Of a stretch of 64,000 bases of DNA, positions 43,248 to 51,758 are shown piece after piece. The first letter of the stretch is position 1. Every line of letters begins with the position of its first letter. The notes under the pieces are model-generated. The model worked only from the letters and a program-made list of their open reading frames with translations. It was not told the DNA's origin and ran no database searches. Made by a program: the position numbers and the translations under genes. The stretch spans positions 3,210,001 to 3,274,000 of the forward strand of contig NZ_LR743507.1 in assembly GCF_902712855.1 (NCBI RefSeq). The letters run 5' to 3'. Source of the stretch: Variovorax paradoxus (GTDB lineage Bacteria > Pseudomonadota > Gammaproteobacteria > Burkholderiales > Burkholderiaceae_C).

Positions 43248-43654
43248 TTTTTCTGGAAGTCGAGCGAAGCCGAGTTCATGCAATAGCGCAGGCCGGTTTC
43301 GGTGGGGCCGTCGGGGAACACGTGGCCCAGGTGGGCGCCGCAGCCGGCGCAGACATTCTCGGTGCGCACCATGCCGTACGAGCGGTCGACGATGTTCCGG
43401 ATGGCGCCGGGCACCGCCTCCTGCGAGAAGCTCGGCCAGCCGCAGCCGGCATCGAACTTGGTCGCGGAGTCGAACAGCTTGGCGCCGCAGCAGACGCAGT
43501 GGTAGGTGCCGTCGTCCCAGTGCGCCTCGTACTTGCCCGTGAAAGGGCGTTCGGTGGCGGCATGGCGCGTCACCTCGAAGGCGGCAGGTTCGGCGCCTTT
43601 TTCAGCCAGAAGGGCTTTCCATTCGGCGTCGGTCTTCTGTACGGGCAGGGTCAT
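43244..43654 (-). CDS. msrB: Peptide-methionine (R)-S-oxide reductase MsrB
   Basis: Repairs oxidised methionine (R form) in proteins. The 136 residues include zinc-type CVCCGAKLF near 52 and CAGCGAHLGHVFPDGP near 101 (two CxxC pairs), FDAGCGWPSF near 67 with the resolving-type Cys, and the catalytic Cys in GLRYCMNSASLDF near the C-terminus. Cytosolic, no signal. ATG 43654 overlaps the selO stop and the msrB stop overlaps the yciB start, so three genes are translationally chained. Confidence 0.96.
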   Translation of the reverse strand: MTLPVQKTDAEWKALLAEKGAEPAAFEVTRHAATERPFTGKYEAHWDDGTYHCVCCGAKLFDSATKFDAGCGWPSFSQEAVPGAIRNIVDRSYGMVRTENVCAGCGAHLGHVFPDGPTETGLRYCMNSASLDFQKK

Positions 43655-45144
43655 GAGGAACAGCTGATTTCGATCGTGGAGGCCCAGTCGGGCGGAAAGC
43701 CGGCGTAGGCGTCGTGTCCGGGGTGTTCGTCGAAGGGGGTTTCGAGCAGGGCCAGCAAGGTTGCCACACCCGAGTGGTCCTTTTCCTGACTTGCCTCGAT
43801 GGCTTGTTGGCCCAGGTGGTTGCGCAACACGAACTTGGGGTTGGACCTGAGCATCAGATCGGCCGCTTGCCCAAGGTCCACGGTCGCATGGCGCTCCGAA
43901 AACGATAGCATCCATGCGTCGAAGCCTTCGCGATCCGGGAACAGGTCGCGCACCGGTTCGGCGTTGCCGTCGGCCATGTAGTGCGAGAGCCGGCGCCAGA
44001 AGATCGTGTAGTCGACCTTGCCTGCGGCCAGCAACTTGAGCACGCCCTCGACCAGCGGCCGGTCGCCTTCGGCCGCATCCGCCAGGCCCAGCTTGTCGCG
44101 CATGCGGCCTTCGAACTCCTGCGGAAACACGGTCTTGTACGACTCGAGCGCGGACACGGCAAGGTCCTGGTCGCCGATGAGCGGCAGCAGCGCCTGCGCG
44201 AGGCAGAACAGGTTCCAGTAAGCCACGTTGGGCTGCTGGTTGAAGGCGTAGCGCCCGCTGGTGTCGCTGTGGTTGCAGATGTGGCGCGGATCGAAGCCGT
44301 CGAGGAACTGGAACGGCCCGTAGTCGATGGTGAGCCCGAGGATGCTCATGTTGTCGGTGTTCATCACCCCGTGGCAGAAGCCCACGGCCTGCCATTGGGC
44401 GAGCAGGGTAGCGGTGCGCTCGCTCACGGCCTCGAGGAACGCGGCGTAGGCATTGCCGCCGAAGCGCCCGTCGGTGCGGCATGCGGGGTAATAGCGGTCG
44501 ATGACGTAGTCGGCGAGCGCGCGCAGTTCGTCGTCCCGCTGGTTGGCCGCGAAATGCTCGAAGTGGCCGAATCGGATGAAGCTCGGCGCCACGCGGGTGA
44601 CAACTGCGGCGCTTTCGAGCTCCTCGCGCCGCACGCGAGCATCGGAGCCGGTCACGCACAACGCGCGGGTGGTCGGGATGCCGAGGCCGTGCATCGCCTC
44701 GCTGCAAAGAAATTCGCGGATGCTCGAGCGCAGCACCGCACGGCCGTCGCCGCCGCGCGAATAGGGGGTGCGGCCCGCGCCCTTCAGTTGCATCTCGAGC
44801 CCGGCGTCGTTGCCGACGTCGGCTTCGCCGATCATGATGGCCCGCCCGTCGCCGAGCTGGCCCGCCCACACGCCGAACTGATGGCCGCTGTAGACCGTGG
44901 AGAACGGGCGGGTGCCCGCGATGCGGAGGCTGCCGGTCAGCGCGGCCAGCGTGGCTTGCGATGCGTGCCAGTCGGGCGGCAAGCCGAGCTGCCGCGCCAC
45001 GGCTTCGCTGCGGCCCACCCAGTACGGATCGGGCAGGGGCGTCGGCCGCAGTTCGGTCAGGAACGCCGGTCCGAGGGTGGCGAATCCGGGTTTCCAGCGC
45101 AATCCCAGGTCCGCGGCCTCGGTGTCTTCAGCAAGCAGGGTCAT
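43651..45144 (-). CDS. selO: Protein adenylyltransferase SelO
   Basis: Pseudokinase-fold enzyme that transfers AMP to Ser/Thr/Tyr of proteins, linked to redox control in other organisms. The 497 residues show SGHQFGVWAGQLGDGRA, QLKGAGRTPYSRGGDGRAVL, HGVMNTDNMSILGLTIDYGPF and CNHSDTSGRYAFNQQP. It ends in CSS, the position of the redox-active Cys (Sec in some eukaryotes). First gene of the selO-msrB-yciB chain. ATG 45144 follows a gap to the AraC gene that contains a hairpin. Confidence 0.96.
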   Translation of the reverse strand: MTLLAEDTEAADLGLRWKPGFATLGPAFLTELRPTPLPDPYWVGRSEAVARQLGLPPDWHASQATLAALTGSLRIAGTRPFSTVYSGHQFGVWAGQLGDGRAIMIGEADVGNDAGLEMQLKGAGRTPYSRGGDGRAVLRSSIREFLCSEAMHGLGIPTTRALCVTGSDARVRREELESAAVVTRVAPSFIRFGHFEHFAANQRDDELRALADYVIDRYYPACRTDGRFGGNAYAAFLEAVSERTATLLAQWQAVGFCHGVMNTDNMSILGLTIDYGPFQFLDGFDPRHICNHSDTSGRYAFNQQPNVAYWNLFCLAQALLPLIGDQDLAVSALESYKTVFPQEFEGRMRDKLGLADAAEGDRPLVEGVLKLLAAGKVDYTIFWRRLSHYMADGNAEPVRDLFPDREGFDAWMLSFSERHATVDLGQAADLMLRSNPKFVLRNHLGQQAIEASQEKDHSGVATLLALLETPFDEHPGHDAYAGFPPDWASTIEISCSS

Positions 45145-45182
45145 GGCCGGATTGTCCTGCAGGGCGCGTAACCCCTTGCCTG

Positions 45183-45200
45183 GCGGGCCATCGGGCCCGC
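45183..45200 (-). terminator. Hairpin after the AraC-type gene
   Basis: GCGGGCC-ATCG-GGCCCGC forms a perfect 7-base stem with a 4-base loop in the 86 bases between the AraC-type gene and selO. No T-tract follows, so it is a weak terminator candidate at best. Confidence 0.35.
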
Positions 45201-45230
45201 GGAATCGCAGAATCGCAGCGAAAAGGGCGC

Positions 45231-46331
45231 TCAGGCGGCCAGTGGCGCCGCGCCGTCCCAGATGCGCGCTCGGTATTGCGCCGGTGGCACGCCGAACCAG
45301 CGCTTGCAGGCACGGAAGAAATTGCTCGTGTCGACGAAGCCCAGCATGTCCGCGACGTCGGTCAGCGTGTGGCGGTCTTCCGCCAGGTACTGCTGCGCCA
45401 GCTCGCGACGGGTGCGGTCGAGCAGCGCCTGGAACGACACCGACTCTTCCTGCAGCCGCCGCTGCAAGGTGCGTTCGGCCAGCCCGAGGCCCGAAGCCAC
45501 GTCCTGCCGGCGCGGCTCGCCGTGCGGAAGGCGCCGCGCGATCTCGGCGCACACCAGGGTGCTCGTCGTGGTCTGGCCCAGCAGGTCGAGCTGGTCGTCC
45601 AGCAGGTGCTCCTGCATTTCGCCGAGCACCGGGTGGTGCGTGGGCAGCGGCAGAGTCAGGTCGGCGGCCGAGATGAGCATGCGGTTGGCCGGCGCGTCGT
45701 AGCGGATCTCGCAGCCGAAGGCCTCGCGGTGCGCCCGGTCGTCGGCCGGCGCGGGGTAGACGAACTCCATGGCGATGGGCTGCAGCTCGCGCCGCGTGAG
45801 CCATTGGCACTGCACGAGCGTGGTGAGCAGTGCGTATTCCACGCGCTGGCGCGGAATCGGCAGGCTGCCGCCGGTGTGTTCCATCACCAGCCAGCAGCCG
45901 CGCGCGTCGTGCGCGAGCGAGAACGCGGTGGCGTCGGAGATCACGGCCATGTAGCGCGCCAGCCGCGCCAGCGCGGAACCCAGGTCGGGGCTGCAGGCCA
46001 TGGCGTGGCCCACCGTCCCCAGCTTGCTGTGGGCGGAGGCGAAGTCGCGGTGCAGTCCGAGCGTGGGCCGGCCGGCCCGTGCCACGGCCAGCTGCCACAT
46101 CACAGATATCTCGTCGACCGGGATGCGCGTGTTCTGCCGGTGCAGCGAGTCGGGGTCGAAGCCGGCATCGCGCAGCAGCGTGGGCACGTCCAGCCCCTCG
46201 GCCTCGAACATCGACAGCACGCCCTCCAGCCACGCGGCAGAGCTCGTGCGCAGCTCCGGCTTCTGCGTGCAGCCCGAGCGGCGCTGCGGCGGCCGGCGCG
46301 GATGACGCGACATGGAGGCTTCTGAAGTCAT
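45231..46331 (-). CDS. AraC-family transcriptional regulator (OruR/ArgR-like)
   Basis: A 366-residue activator-type regulator. The N-terminal part fits the Arabinose_bd-like (DUF4156/OruR type) domain: ISVMWQLAVARAGRPTLGLH, LGTVGHAMACSPDLGSALAR. The C-terminal AraC helix-turn-helix pair is at about 262-360, with GLAERTLQRRLQEESVSFQ and DVADMLGFVDTSNFFRACKR. It is divergent from the carboxylesterase lipoprotein gene, with 130 bases between, so that esterase is the obvious candidate target. Start ATG 46331 is preferred; ATG 46313 is possible. Confidence 0.92.
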   Translation of the reverse strand: MTSEASMSRHPRRPPQRRSGCTQKPELRTSSAAWLEGVLSMFEAEGLDVPTLLRDAGFDPDSLHRQNTRIPVDEISVMWQLAVARAGRPTLGLHRDFASAHSKLGTVGHAMACSPDLGSALARLARYMAVISDATAFSLAHDARGCWLVMEHTGGSLPIPRQRVEYALLTTLVQCQWLTRRELQPIAMEFVYPAPADDRAHREAFGCEIRYDAPANRMLISAADLTLPLPTHHPVLGEMQEHLLDDQLDLLGQTTTSTLVCAEIARRLPHGEPRRQDVASGLGLAERTLQRRLQEESVSFQALLDRTRRELAQQYLAEDRHTLTDVADMLGFVDTSNFFRACKRWFGVPPAQYRARIWDGAAPLAA

Positions 46332-46461
46332 TGATTTGGCTCGCTTGCGATAGCGGTGAAAACGGCACCCGTTCCTAGAATTTTTTCGTGCCGAGCGCCC
46401 CGCAGTATGGGCGTCGCACGCCGAACCAGGAATTCCGATTAACCCGGTGTGGAGACAAGAC

Positions 46462-48306
46462 ATGAAGATGACGGAGACACGACAGGGCCAGCGCGAAGCG
46501 AGAAAGACCGCTGTTTCGAGGGCCATCGCGGCCGCTGTGGCAGCCGCGGGTCTCGCGGCCCTCGCGGCCTGCGGCGGAGGATCTTCCGGCTCGTCCGGCT
46601 TCTCGTTCCTGCCGGGAGCGCCTGCGCCGGCCCCCGCGCCGCCTGCCGCGCCGCCCGTGCCCGCGGGCGATGGCCCGATGGTGCGGCAGACCACCGCCGG
46701 CAAGATCGAGGGCGTGGACGACAGCGCCAACTCGGGCACCTGGTTCTGGAAGGGCGTTCCCTTCGCCAAGCCGCCGGTGGGCGCGCTGCGCTGGCGGGCG
46801 CCCGAGGAGCCCGAGGCCTGGAGCGGCATCCGCGAAGCCAAGGCCTTCGGTGCCGCCTGCCTGCAGATCGGCCGGATCTTCGGACCGGGCGCCAACAACA
46901 CCTACGACGCCACCATCGTCTCCACGCTGGAGCAGCCGCTGGGCAGCGAGGACTGCCTGTTCGTGAACGTCTGGCGTCCTGCGACCACCGAGCAGAACCT
47001 GCCGGTGCTGCTTTTCATCCACGGCGGCAGCAACGTGTCGGGCTACACCGCGGACCCGCTATACGACGGCGCCAAGCTGGCCAAGGCCGCCAATGCGGTG
47101 GTCATCACCGCCAGCTACCGGCTCGGCGTGCTGGGCTTCCTGAACGTGCCGCAGCTGCGTCCGGGCGGCACGGCCGGTGACGACTCGGGCAATTTCGCGC
47201 TGCTCGACAACATGGCGGCGCTGCGCTACATCCAGAAGAATGCGCAAGCCTTCGGTGGCGACCCTGGCAACGTCACGCTGTCGGGCGAGTCGGCCGGCGC
47301 CACCAACCTGCTGGCGATCATGACCTCGCCGATGGCCAAGGGCCTGTTCCACAAGGCCATCGAGATGAGCGGCGGCATCTCGATGGCGAGCAACCTGGTC
47401 GGAAAGCCCGGCGCGCAACCCGCGCTCAGCCCGGCCTCGGTGTCGCTCGCGCAGGGCGACGGCATCCTGAAGGCGCTGCTCGTCGCCGACGGCACCGCGG
47501 CCGACGCCGCCGCTGCCGCCACCTACATCGCCGGGCGCACGCCGGCGCAGATCGCCGACTACATGCGCTCCAAGGAAGGCGGCGCGCTGCTCAGCACGGT
47601 GCTGGCGGCCAAGCTGGCCGCGGTCGGCCCGATCCCCGACGGCACGGTGATTCCCACGAACCCGATCGACGCCATCGCCGCCGACAAGTACGTGAAGGTG
47701 CCCATGATCGCCGGCAACACGCGCGAAGAGGGCAAGCTCTTCGCGTCGCTGCTGCCGGCATTCGGCGGAGCGAACGGCTGGAAGATCGACGACGCCCGGC
47801 GCCTCACGCTGATGATGAGCTTCGACCCCGACGCGGCGACCCAGACGCTGACTTCGGCCGACATCATCGACCCGTCCTACCTGCCGGTAGGTACGCCGGT
47901 CACGGGATTCGACGCCAGGACCCATCTGGTCACCCAGTTGCTGTTCGAGGCCAATCGGGACAACCTGCTCGACACCATGAAGACGCGGCAGTCCAACCTG
48001 TGGAGTTATCGCCTCGACTGGGCGCAGGAGGCCTATCCGTGGAACGAGGTGTACGGCGCCGCGCACGCCTTCGACCTGCCGTTCGTATTCGGCAATTTCG
48101 GGCCGTCGGTGCTCTCGAACGCCATCGGCGGCAAGGCCAACGAGAAGGGGCGCCTGGCGCTGTCGGCCTCGGTCCAGGCAAGCATCGGGGCGTTCCTGCG
48201 CAAAGGCGACCCGAATACGCCCGAACTTGGTGCAAGCTGGGCGCCTTGGCCGTCGAAGCTGCTGTTCGACGCCACCCTCACCACGCTGAAAAACGGCGTG
48301 GAGTGA
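46462..48306 (+). CDS. Carboxylesterase/lipase type B, lipoprotein
   Basis: A 614-residue alpha/beta hydrolase of the type-B carboxylesterase family. An N-terminal lipoprotein signal with lipobox ALAAC (about residue 37) is followed by a Gly/Ser and Pro/Ala-rich spacer. The esterase domain has GVPFAKPPVGALRW near 106, oxyanion motif HGGSN near 187, nucleophile elbow GESAG near 275, and the His-bearing GAAHAFDLPFVFGNF near 530. Probably on the cell surface or in the periplasm, where it would hydrolyse esters. GTG 46447 is in frame, but ATG 46462 follows GGAGACAAG. The divergent AraC gene is a likely regulator. Confidence 0.93.
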   Translation: MKMTETRQGQREARKTAVSRAIAAAVAAAGLAALAACGGGSSGSSGFSFLPGAPAPAPAPPAAPPVPAGDGPMVRQTTAGKIEGVDDSANSGTWFWKGVPFAKPPVGALRWRAPEEPEAWSGIREAKAFGAACLQIGRIFGPGANNTYDATIVSTLEQPLGSEDCLFVNVWRPATTEQNLPVLLFIHGGSNVSGYTADPLYDGAKLAKAANAVVITASYRLGVLGFLNVPQLRPGGTAGDDSGNFALLDNMAALRYIQKNAQAFGGDPGNVTLSGESAGATNLLAIMTSPMAKGLFHKAIEMSGGISMASNLVGKPGAQPALSPASVSLAQGDGILKALLVADGTAADAAAAATYIAGRTPAQIADYMRSKEGGALLSTVLAAKLAAVGPIPDGTVIPTNPIDAIAADKYVKVPMIAGNTREEGKLFASLLPAFGGANGWKIDDARRLTLMMSFDPDAATQTLTSADIIDPSYLPVGTPVTGFDARTHLVTQLLFEANRDNLLDTMKTRQSNLWSYRLDWAQEAYPWNEVYGAAHAFDLPFVFGNFGPSVLSNAIGGKANEKGRLALSASVQASIGAFLRKGDPNTPELGASWAPWPSKLLFDATLTTLKNGVE

Positions 48307-48419
48307 GCCGCTTCGTTCAATCGTGCAGTGCGGGTTTGTGTCATTGTGGAAGTGACCGAAGCTTGCGTGAATCCGTTGTCCGCAAGTTTTCATGAGTCAT
48401 TTCTTTTAGGAGTCCGTAG

Positions 48420-50063
48420 ATGCTGGGTTTGATGCAAGACCAACCGCTTTTGATCTCGTCGCTGATCGAGTTCGCCGAGCGCCACAACGGCGACGGCGAG
48501 ATCGTCTCGCGCCGGGTCGAAGGCGATATCCACCGCTGCACATGGAGCGACATCGCATCGCGCTCCCGCCAGGTGGCCAACGCGCTGGACGGCGAGCAGC
48601 TGCTGTTCAGCGACCGCATCGCCACCCTGGCCTGGAACGGCTATCGGCACCTCGAGCTCTACTACGGCGTGAGCGGCAGCGGCCGCGTGCTGCACACCAT
48701 CAACCCGCGCCTGCATCCCGACCAGATCGCGTGGATCGCCAACCACGCCGAAGACCAGATCCTGTGCTTCGACCTCACGTTCCTTCCGCTGGTGCAGGCG
48801 GTGCATGCCAAGTGCCCCACGATCCGCAAGTGGGTGGCGCTTTGCGATGCCGACAAGCTGCCCGCGGACAGCGGCGTGCCGAACCTGGTGAGCTATGAAA
48901 GCTGGATGGGCTCGCAGTCCGCCGACTACGAATGGCCCACCTTCGACGAGAACTCGGCCTCGAGCATGTGCTACACGAGCGGCACCACGGGCAACCCGAA
49001 GGCCGCGCTGTACAGCCACCGCTCCACGCTGCTGCACGCGTACGCCGCGGCGCTGCCCGACGTCATGCGCCTGTCGGCACAGGACTCGGTGCTGCCGGTG
49101 GTGCCGATGTTCCACGTCAACGCCTGGGGCATTCCCTATTCGGCGGCGCTGGTGGGCTGCAAGGTGGTGTTCCCCGGCCCGGCGCTCGACGGCAAGTCGG
49201 TGTACGAACTGATCGAGGCCGAGGGCGTGACTTTCGCGGCCGGCGTGCCGACCGTGTGGCAGATGCTGCTCGGTCACATGCAGGCCAGCGGGCTGAAGTT
49301 CAGCAAGCTCAACCGCACCGTGATCGGCGGCTCGGCCTGCCCGCCGGCCATGATCAAGGCGTTCCAGGACAACTACGGCGTCGAGGTGCTGCACGCCTGG
49401 GGCATGACCGAGATGAGCCCGCTGGGCACGCTGTGCACGCTGAAGAACAAGCACCTGTCGCTGCCGGCCGATGCGCAGCTGCAGATCCGCATGAAGCAGG
49501 GCCGCGCGATCTTCGGCGTCGACATGAAGATCGTCGACGGCGACGGCCAGGAACTGCCGTGGGACGGCAAGGCCTACGGCGACCTGCTGGTCAAGGGGCC
49601 GTGGATCGTCAAGGAGTACTTCAAGGGCGAGGGCGGCGATCCGCTCATTCCCGACGAGCGCAACCGCGGCTGGTTCCCCACCGGCGACGTGGCCACCATC
49701 GATGCCGAGGGCTACCTGCAGATCACCGACCGCAGCAAGGACGTGATCAAGTCCGGCGGCGAATGGATCAGCTCGATCGACATCGAGAACATCGCCGTCG
49801 CGCATCCGGCCGTGGCCATGGCCGCATGCATCGGCGTGTTCCACCCCAAGTGGGACGAGCGCCCGATCATCGCCGTGGCGAAGAAGCCCGGCGCCGAGGT
49901 CACGCGCGAGGAGCTTCTGAAGTTCTACGAGGGCAAGACGGCCAAGTGGCAGATCCCCGACGACGTGGTGTTCGTCGAGGCCATTCCGCTCGGTGCAACA
50001 GGAAAGATCCTCAAGACCCGGCTGCGCGACCAGCTCAAGGACTACAAGCTGCCGACGTCTTGA
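48420..50063 (+). CDS. Medium/long-chain acyl-CoA ligase
   Basis: Activates a carboxylic acid to its CoA thioester with ATP; probably fatty acids, feeding the beta-oxidation genes downstream. The 547 residues have the P-loop-like YTSGTTGNPKAALYSHR near 185, the A5-type HAWGMTEMSPLGT near 325, GWFPTGDVATID near 420 and the C-terminal Lys in GATGKILKTRLR near 526. No signal, cytosolic. TAGGAG stands before the ATG. Alternative: other members of this branch act on dicarboxylic or aromatic acids. Confidence 0.93.
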   Translation: MLGLMQDQPLLISSLIEFAERHNGDGEIVSRRVEGDIHRCTWSDIASRSRQVANALDGEQLLFSDRIATLAWNGYRHLELYYGVSGSGRVLHTINPRLHPDQIAWIANHAEDQILCFDLTFLPLVQAVHAKCPTIRKWVALCDADKLPADSGVPNLVSYESWMGSQSADYEWPTFDENSASSMCYTSGTTGNPKAALYSHRSTLLHAYAAALPDVMRLSAQDSVLPVVPMFHVNAWGIPYSAALVGCKVVFPGPALDGKSVYELIEAEGVTFAAGVPTVWQMLLGHMQASGLKFSKLNRTVIGGSACPPAMIKAFQDNYGVEVLHAWGMTEMSPLGTLCTLKNKHLSLPADAQLQIRMKQGRAIFGVDMKIVDGDGQELPWDGKAYGDLLVKGPWIVKEYFKGEGGDPLIPDERNRGWFPTGDVATIDAEGYLQITDRSKDVIKSGGEWISSIDIENIAVAHPAVAMAACIGVFHPKWDERPIIAVAKKPGAEVTREELLKFYEGKTAKWQIPDDVVFVEAIPLGATGKILKTRLRDQLKDYKLPTS

Positions 50064-50074
50064 AAACGCGCCCT

Positions 50075-50160
50075 CGGGCTTTGCGTACTTCGTGTCGCTC
50101 CGCCGCCCCTTCCAGGGGACGACGCCTGCGGGCCGGCAAGGCCGGTACCGCGGTGCCGGG
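50075..50160 (+). repeat. Extragenic hairpin repeat, copy B
   Basis: It begins about 12 bases after the acyl-CoA ligase stop. Key blocks are GGGCTTTGCGTACTTCGTGT, CCCCTTCCAGGGG hairpin, ACGCCTGCG, CCGGCAAGGCCGG hairpin and TACCGCGGTG. The order of blocks and spacing match copies D and E; sequence is more diverged. Confidence 0.65.
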
Positions 50161-50193
50161 CGGATGGCGCGGAAGCCGCGGGCTCACCGCACT

Positions 50194-50277
50194 GTCGCGC
50201 ACGCGATAGGAAAGCCGCCCCGGCGGCCGTCCTTCCGGGCAATCCCTGTGCGGTGAAGAAAAGGGCGCTTGTACGCT
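50194..50277 (+). promoter_or_regulatory. Duplicated upstream element, copy 1
   Basis: This 84-base stretch aligns without gaps with 51625-51708, and each lies upstream of one of the two LivK-like genes. Matching blocks at identical offsets are GTCGC (+0), GCGATAG (+9), TCCCTG (+49) and CTTGTACGCT (+74). It probably carries a shared promoter or binding site that was copied with the gene. Confidence 0.65.
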
Positions 50278-50310
50278 GCGATTCCGCCATTCAAAAACTG
50301 GAGACTCTTC

Positions 50311-51540
50311 ATGCAATTTGCCTTCAAGTCAGTAGCTGCCTGCGCGATGTTGGTGAGCGCCGCCGCCGCATTCGCCCAGAAGGGCGAGACCGTCAAGGTC
50401 GCGTGGCTCGACCCGCTTTCGGGCCTCATGGCCGCGGTCGGCACCAACCAGCTCAAGACCACGCAATTCCTCGCTGAAGAGTTCAACAAGAAGAACCAGT
50501 CGGGCGTGAAGTTCGAGATCATCGGCATCGACAACAAGCTCAGCCCGCAGGAAACCACCGCCGCGCTGCGCTCCGCGCAGGACCAGGGCGCGCGCTACAT
50601 CATGCAGGGCAACGGCTCGGGCCCGGCGCTGGCGATCATCGACGCCATCGAGAAGAACAACTCGCGCAACCCCGGCAAGGAACTGCTGTTCATGAACTAC
50701 GCGGCGGTCGACCCCGACCTGACCAACAGCAAGTGCAGCTACTGGCACTTCCGCGTGGACGCCGACACCTCCATGAAGATGGAGGCGCTGACCACCTGGA
50801 TGAAGGATCAGCCCGACATCAAGAAGGTGTACCTGCTCGGCCAGAACTACGCCCACGGCGTGCAGGTGGCCAAGTACGCCAAGGAAGACCTGAAGGCCAA
50901 GCGCCCCGACATCCAGGTCGTCGGCGAAGACCTGCACCCGCTCGCGCAGGTGCGCGACTTCTCGCCGTACATCGCCAAGATCAAGGCCTCTGGCGCCGAC
51001 ACCGTCATCACCGGCAACTGGGGCTCCGACCTGTCGCTGCTCATCAAGGCCGCGAACGACTCGGGCCTGAACGTCAAGTTCCTGACCTACTACGCGCCGG
51101 GCGCCGGCACGCCCACCGCCATGGGTGCCACCTCCGACGGCAAGGTCTACACCGTCGCCTACGCGCACTACAACATGGGCGGCGAGATCCAGCAGCTGCT
51201 CAACGGCTACAAGAAGCGCATGAACGACGACCTGACGCAGGCGTCCATCTACCACGTGTTCGCGCTGCTGGACGCGGCCTTCGCCAAGACCAAGTCGACC
51301 GACCCGGTGAAGGTGGCTGCGGCGCTGGAAGGCATGAAGATCAAGAGCTTCAACGGAGAGGTCGAGATGCGCAAGACCGACCACCAGCTGCAGCAGGGCC
51401 TCTATATCTCCCGCTGGGAAAAGGCCAGTGCCAAGTACCCCTACGACGCGGAGAACACCGGCTACACCAACGTGCCTGTGAAGTACTACGAGTCGTACGT
51501 GGCGAGCACGCCCACGTCCTGCCAGATGAAGCGGCCCTGA
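50311..51540 (+). CDS. LivK-like branched-chain amino acid ABC binding protein, paralogue 1
   Basis: Periplasmic substrate-binding protein of the family-4 (Leu/Ile/Val) type, 409 residues. Signal peptide about 1-22 (ending AAFAQ), then KGETVKVAWLDPLSGLMAAVG and YAAVDPDLTNSKCSYWHFRVD. The substrate need not be Leu/Ile/Val; relatives bind amides, urea-like or aromatic compounds. ATG 50311 is preceded by GGAG at a good distance; an in-frame start further upstream would add an unlikely N-terminus. A close paralogue follows 219 bases downstream. Confidence 0.93.
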   Translation: MQFAFKSVAACAMLVSAAAAFAQKGETVKVAWLDPLSGLMAAVGTNQLKTTQFLAEEFNKKNQSGVKFEIIGIDNKLSPQETTAALRSAQDQGARYIMQGNGSGPALAIIDAIEKNNSRNPGKELLFMNYAAVDPDLTNSKCSYWHFRVDADTSMKMEALTTWMKDQPDIKKVYLLGQNYAHGVQVAKYAKEDLKAKRPDIQVVGEDLHPLAQVRDFSPYIAKIKASGADTVITGNWGSDLSLLIKAANDSGLNVKFLTYYAPGAGTPTAMGATSDGKVYTVAYAHYNMGGEIQQLLNGYKKRMNDDLTQASIYHVFALLDAAFAKTKSTDPVKVAAALEGMKIKSFNGEVEMRKTDHQLQQGLYISRWEKASAKYPYDAENTGYTNVPVKYYESYVASTPTSCQMKRP

Positions 51541-51570
51541 CGCATTCCGTCGCCGGTGCCTCCGGGTTTC

Positions 51571-51605
51571 CTACCCGCCGGTAGCACCAGCCTACCGACG
51601 GGTAG
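51571..51605 (+). other. Double palindrome stem-loop after LivK paralogue 1
   Basis: CTACCCGCCGGTAG, seven bases, then CTACCGACGGGTAG. The two 14-mers are reverse complements at 13 of 14 positions, and each also folds on itself (CTACC/GGTAG). So it can form one long stem or two small hairpins. It starts 31 bases after the stop and has no T-tract; perhaps an RNA-end structure or a protein site. Confidence 0.7.
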
Positions 51606-51624
51606 AAGCCGGGCCCGGTGGCGT

Positions 51625-51708
51625 GTCGCCTGCGCGATAGAAACGGCCTCTCGCGGCCCGCGCTTACGGGCATTCCCTGAGGGGAGGCCAGTTAAACACT
51701 TGTACGCT
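51625..51708 (+). promoter_or_regulatory. Duplicated upstream element, copy 2
   Basis: Ungapped counterpart of 50194-50277, with the four matching blocks at the same offsets (+0, +9, +49, +74). It ends 50 bases before the TTG start of the second LivK paralogue. The intervening sequence differs from that of copy 1. Confidence 0.65.
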
Positions 51709-51758
51709 CGTACAGCGTTTTGATTCGGTTCTGATTCGGTTTGACCAGGAGATATAGA

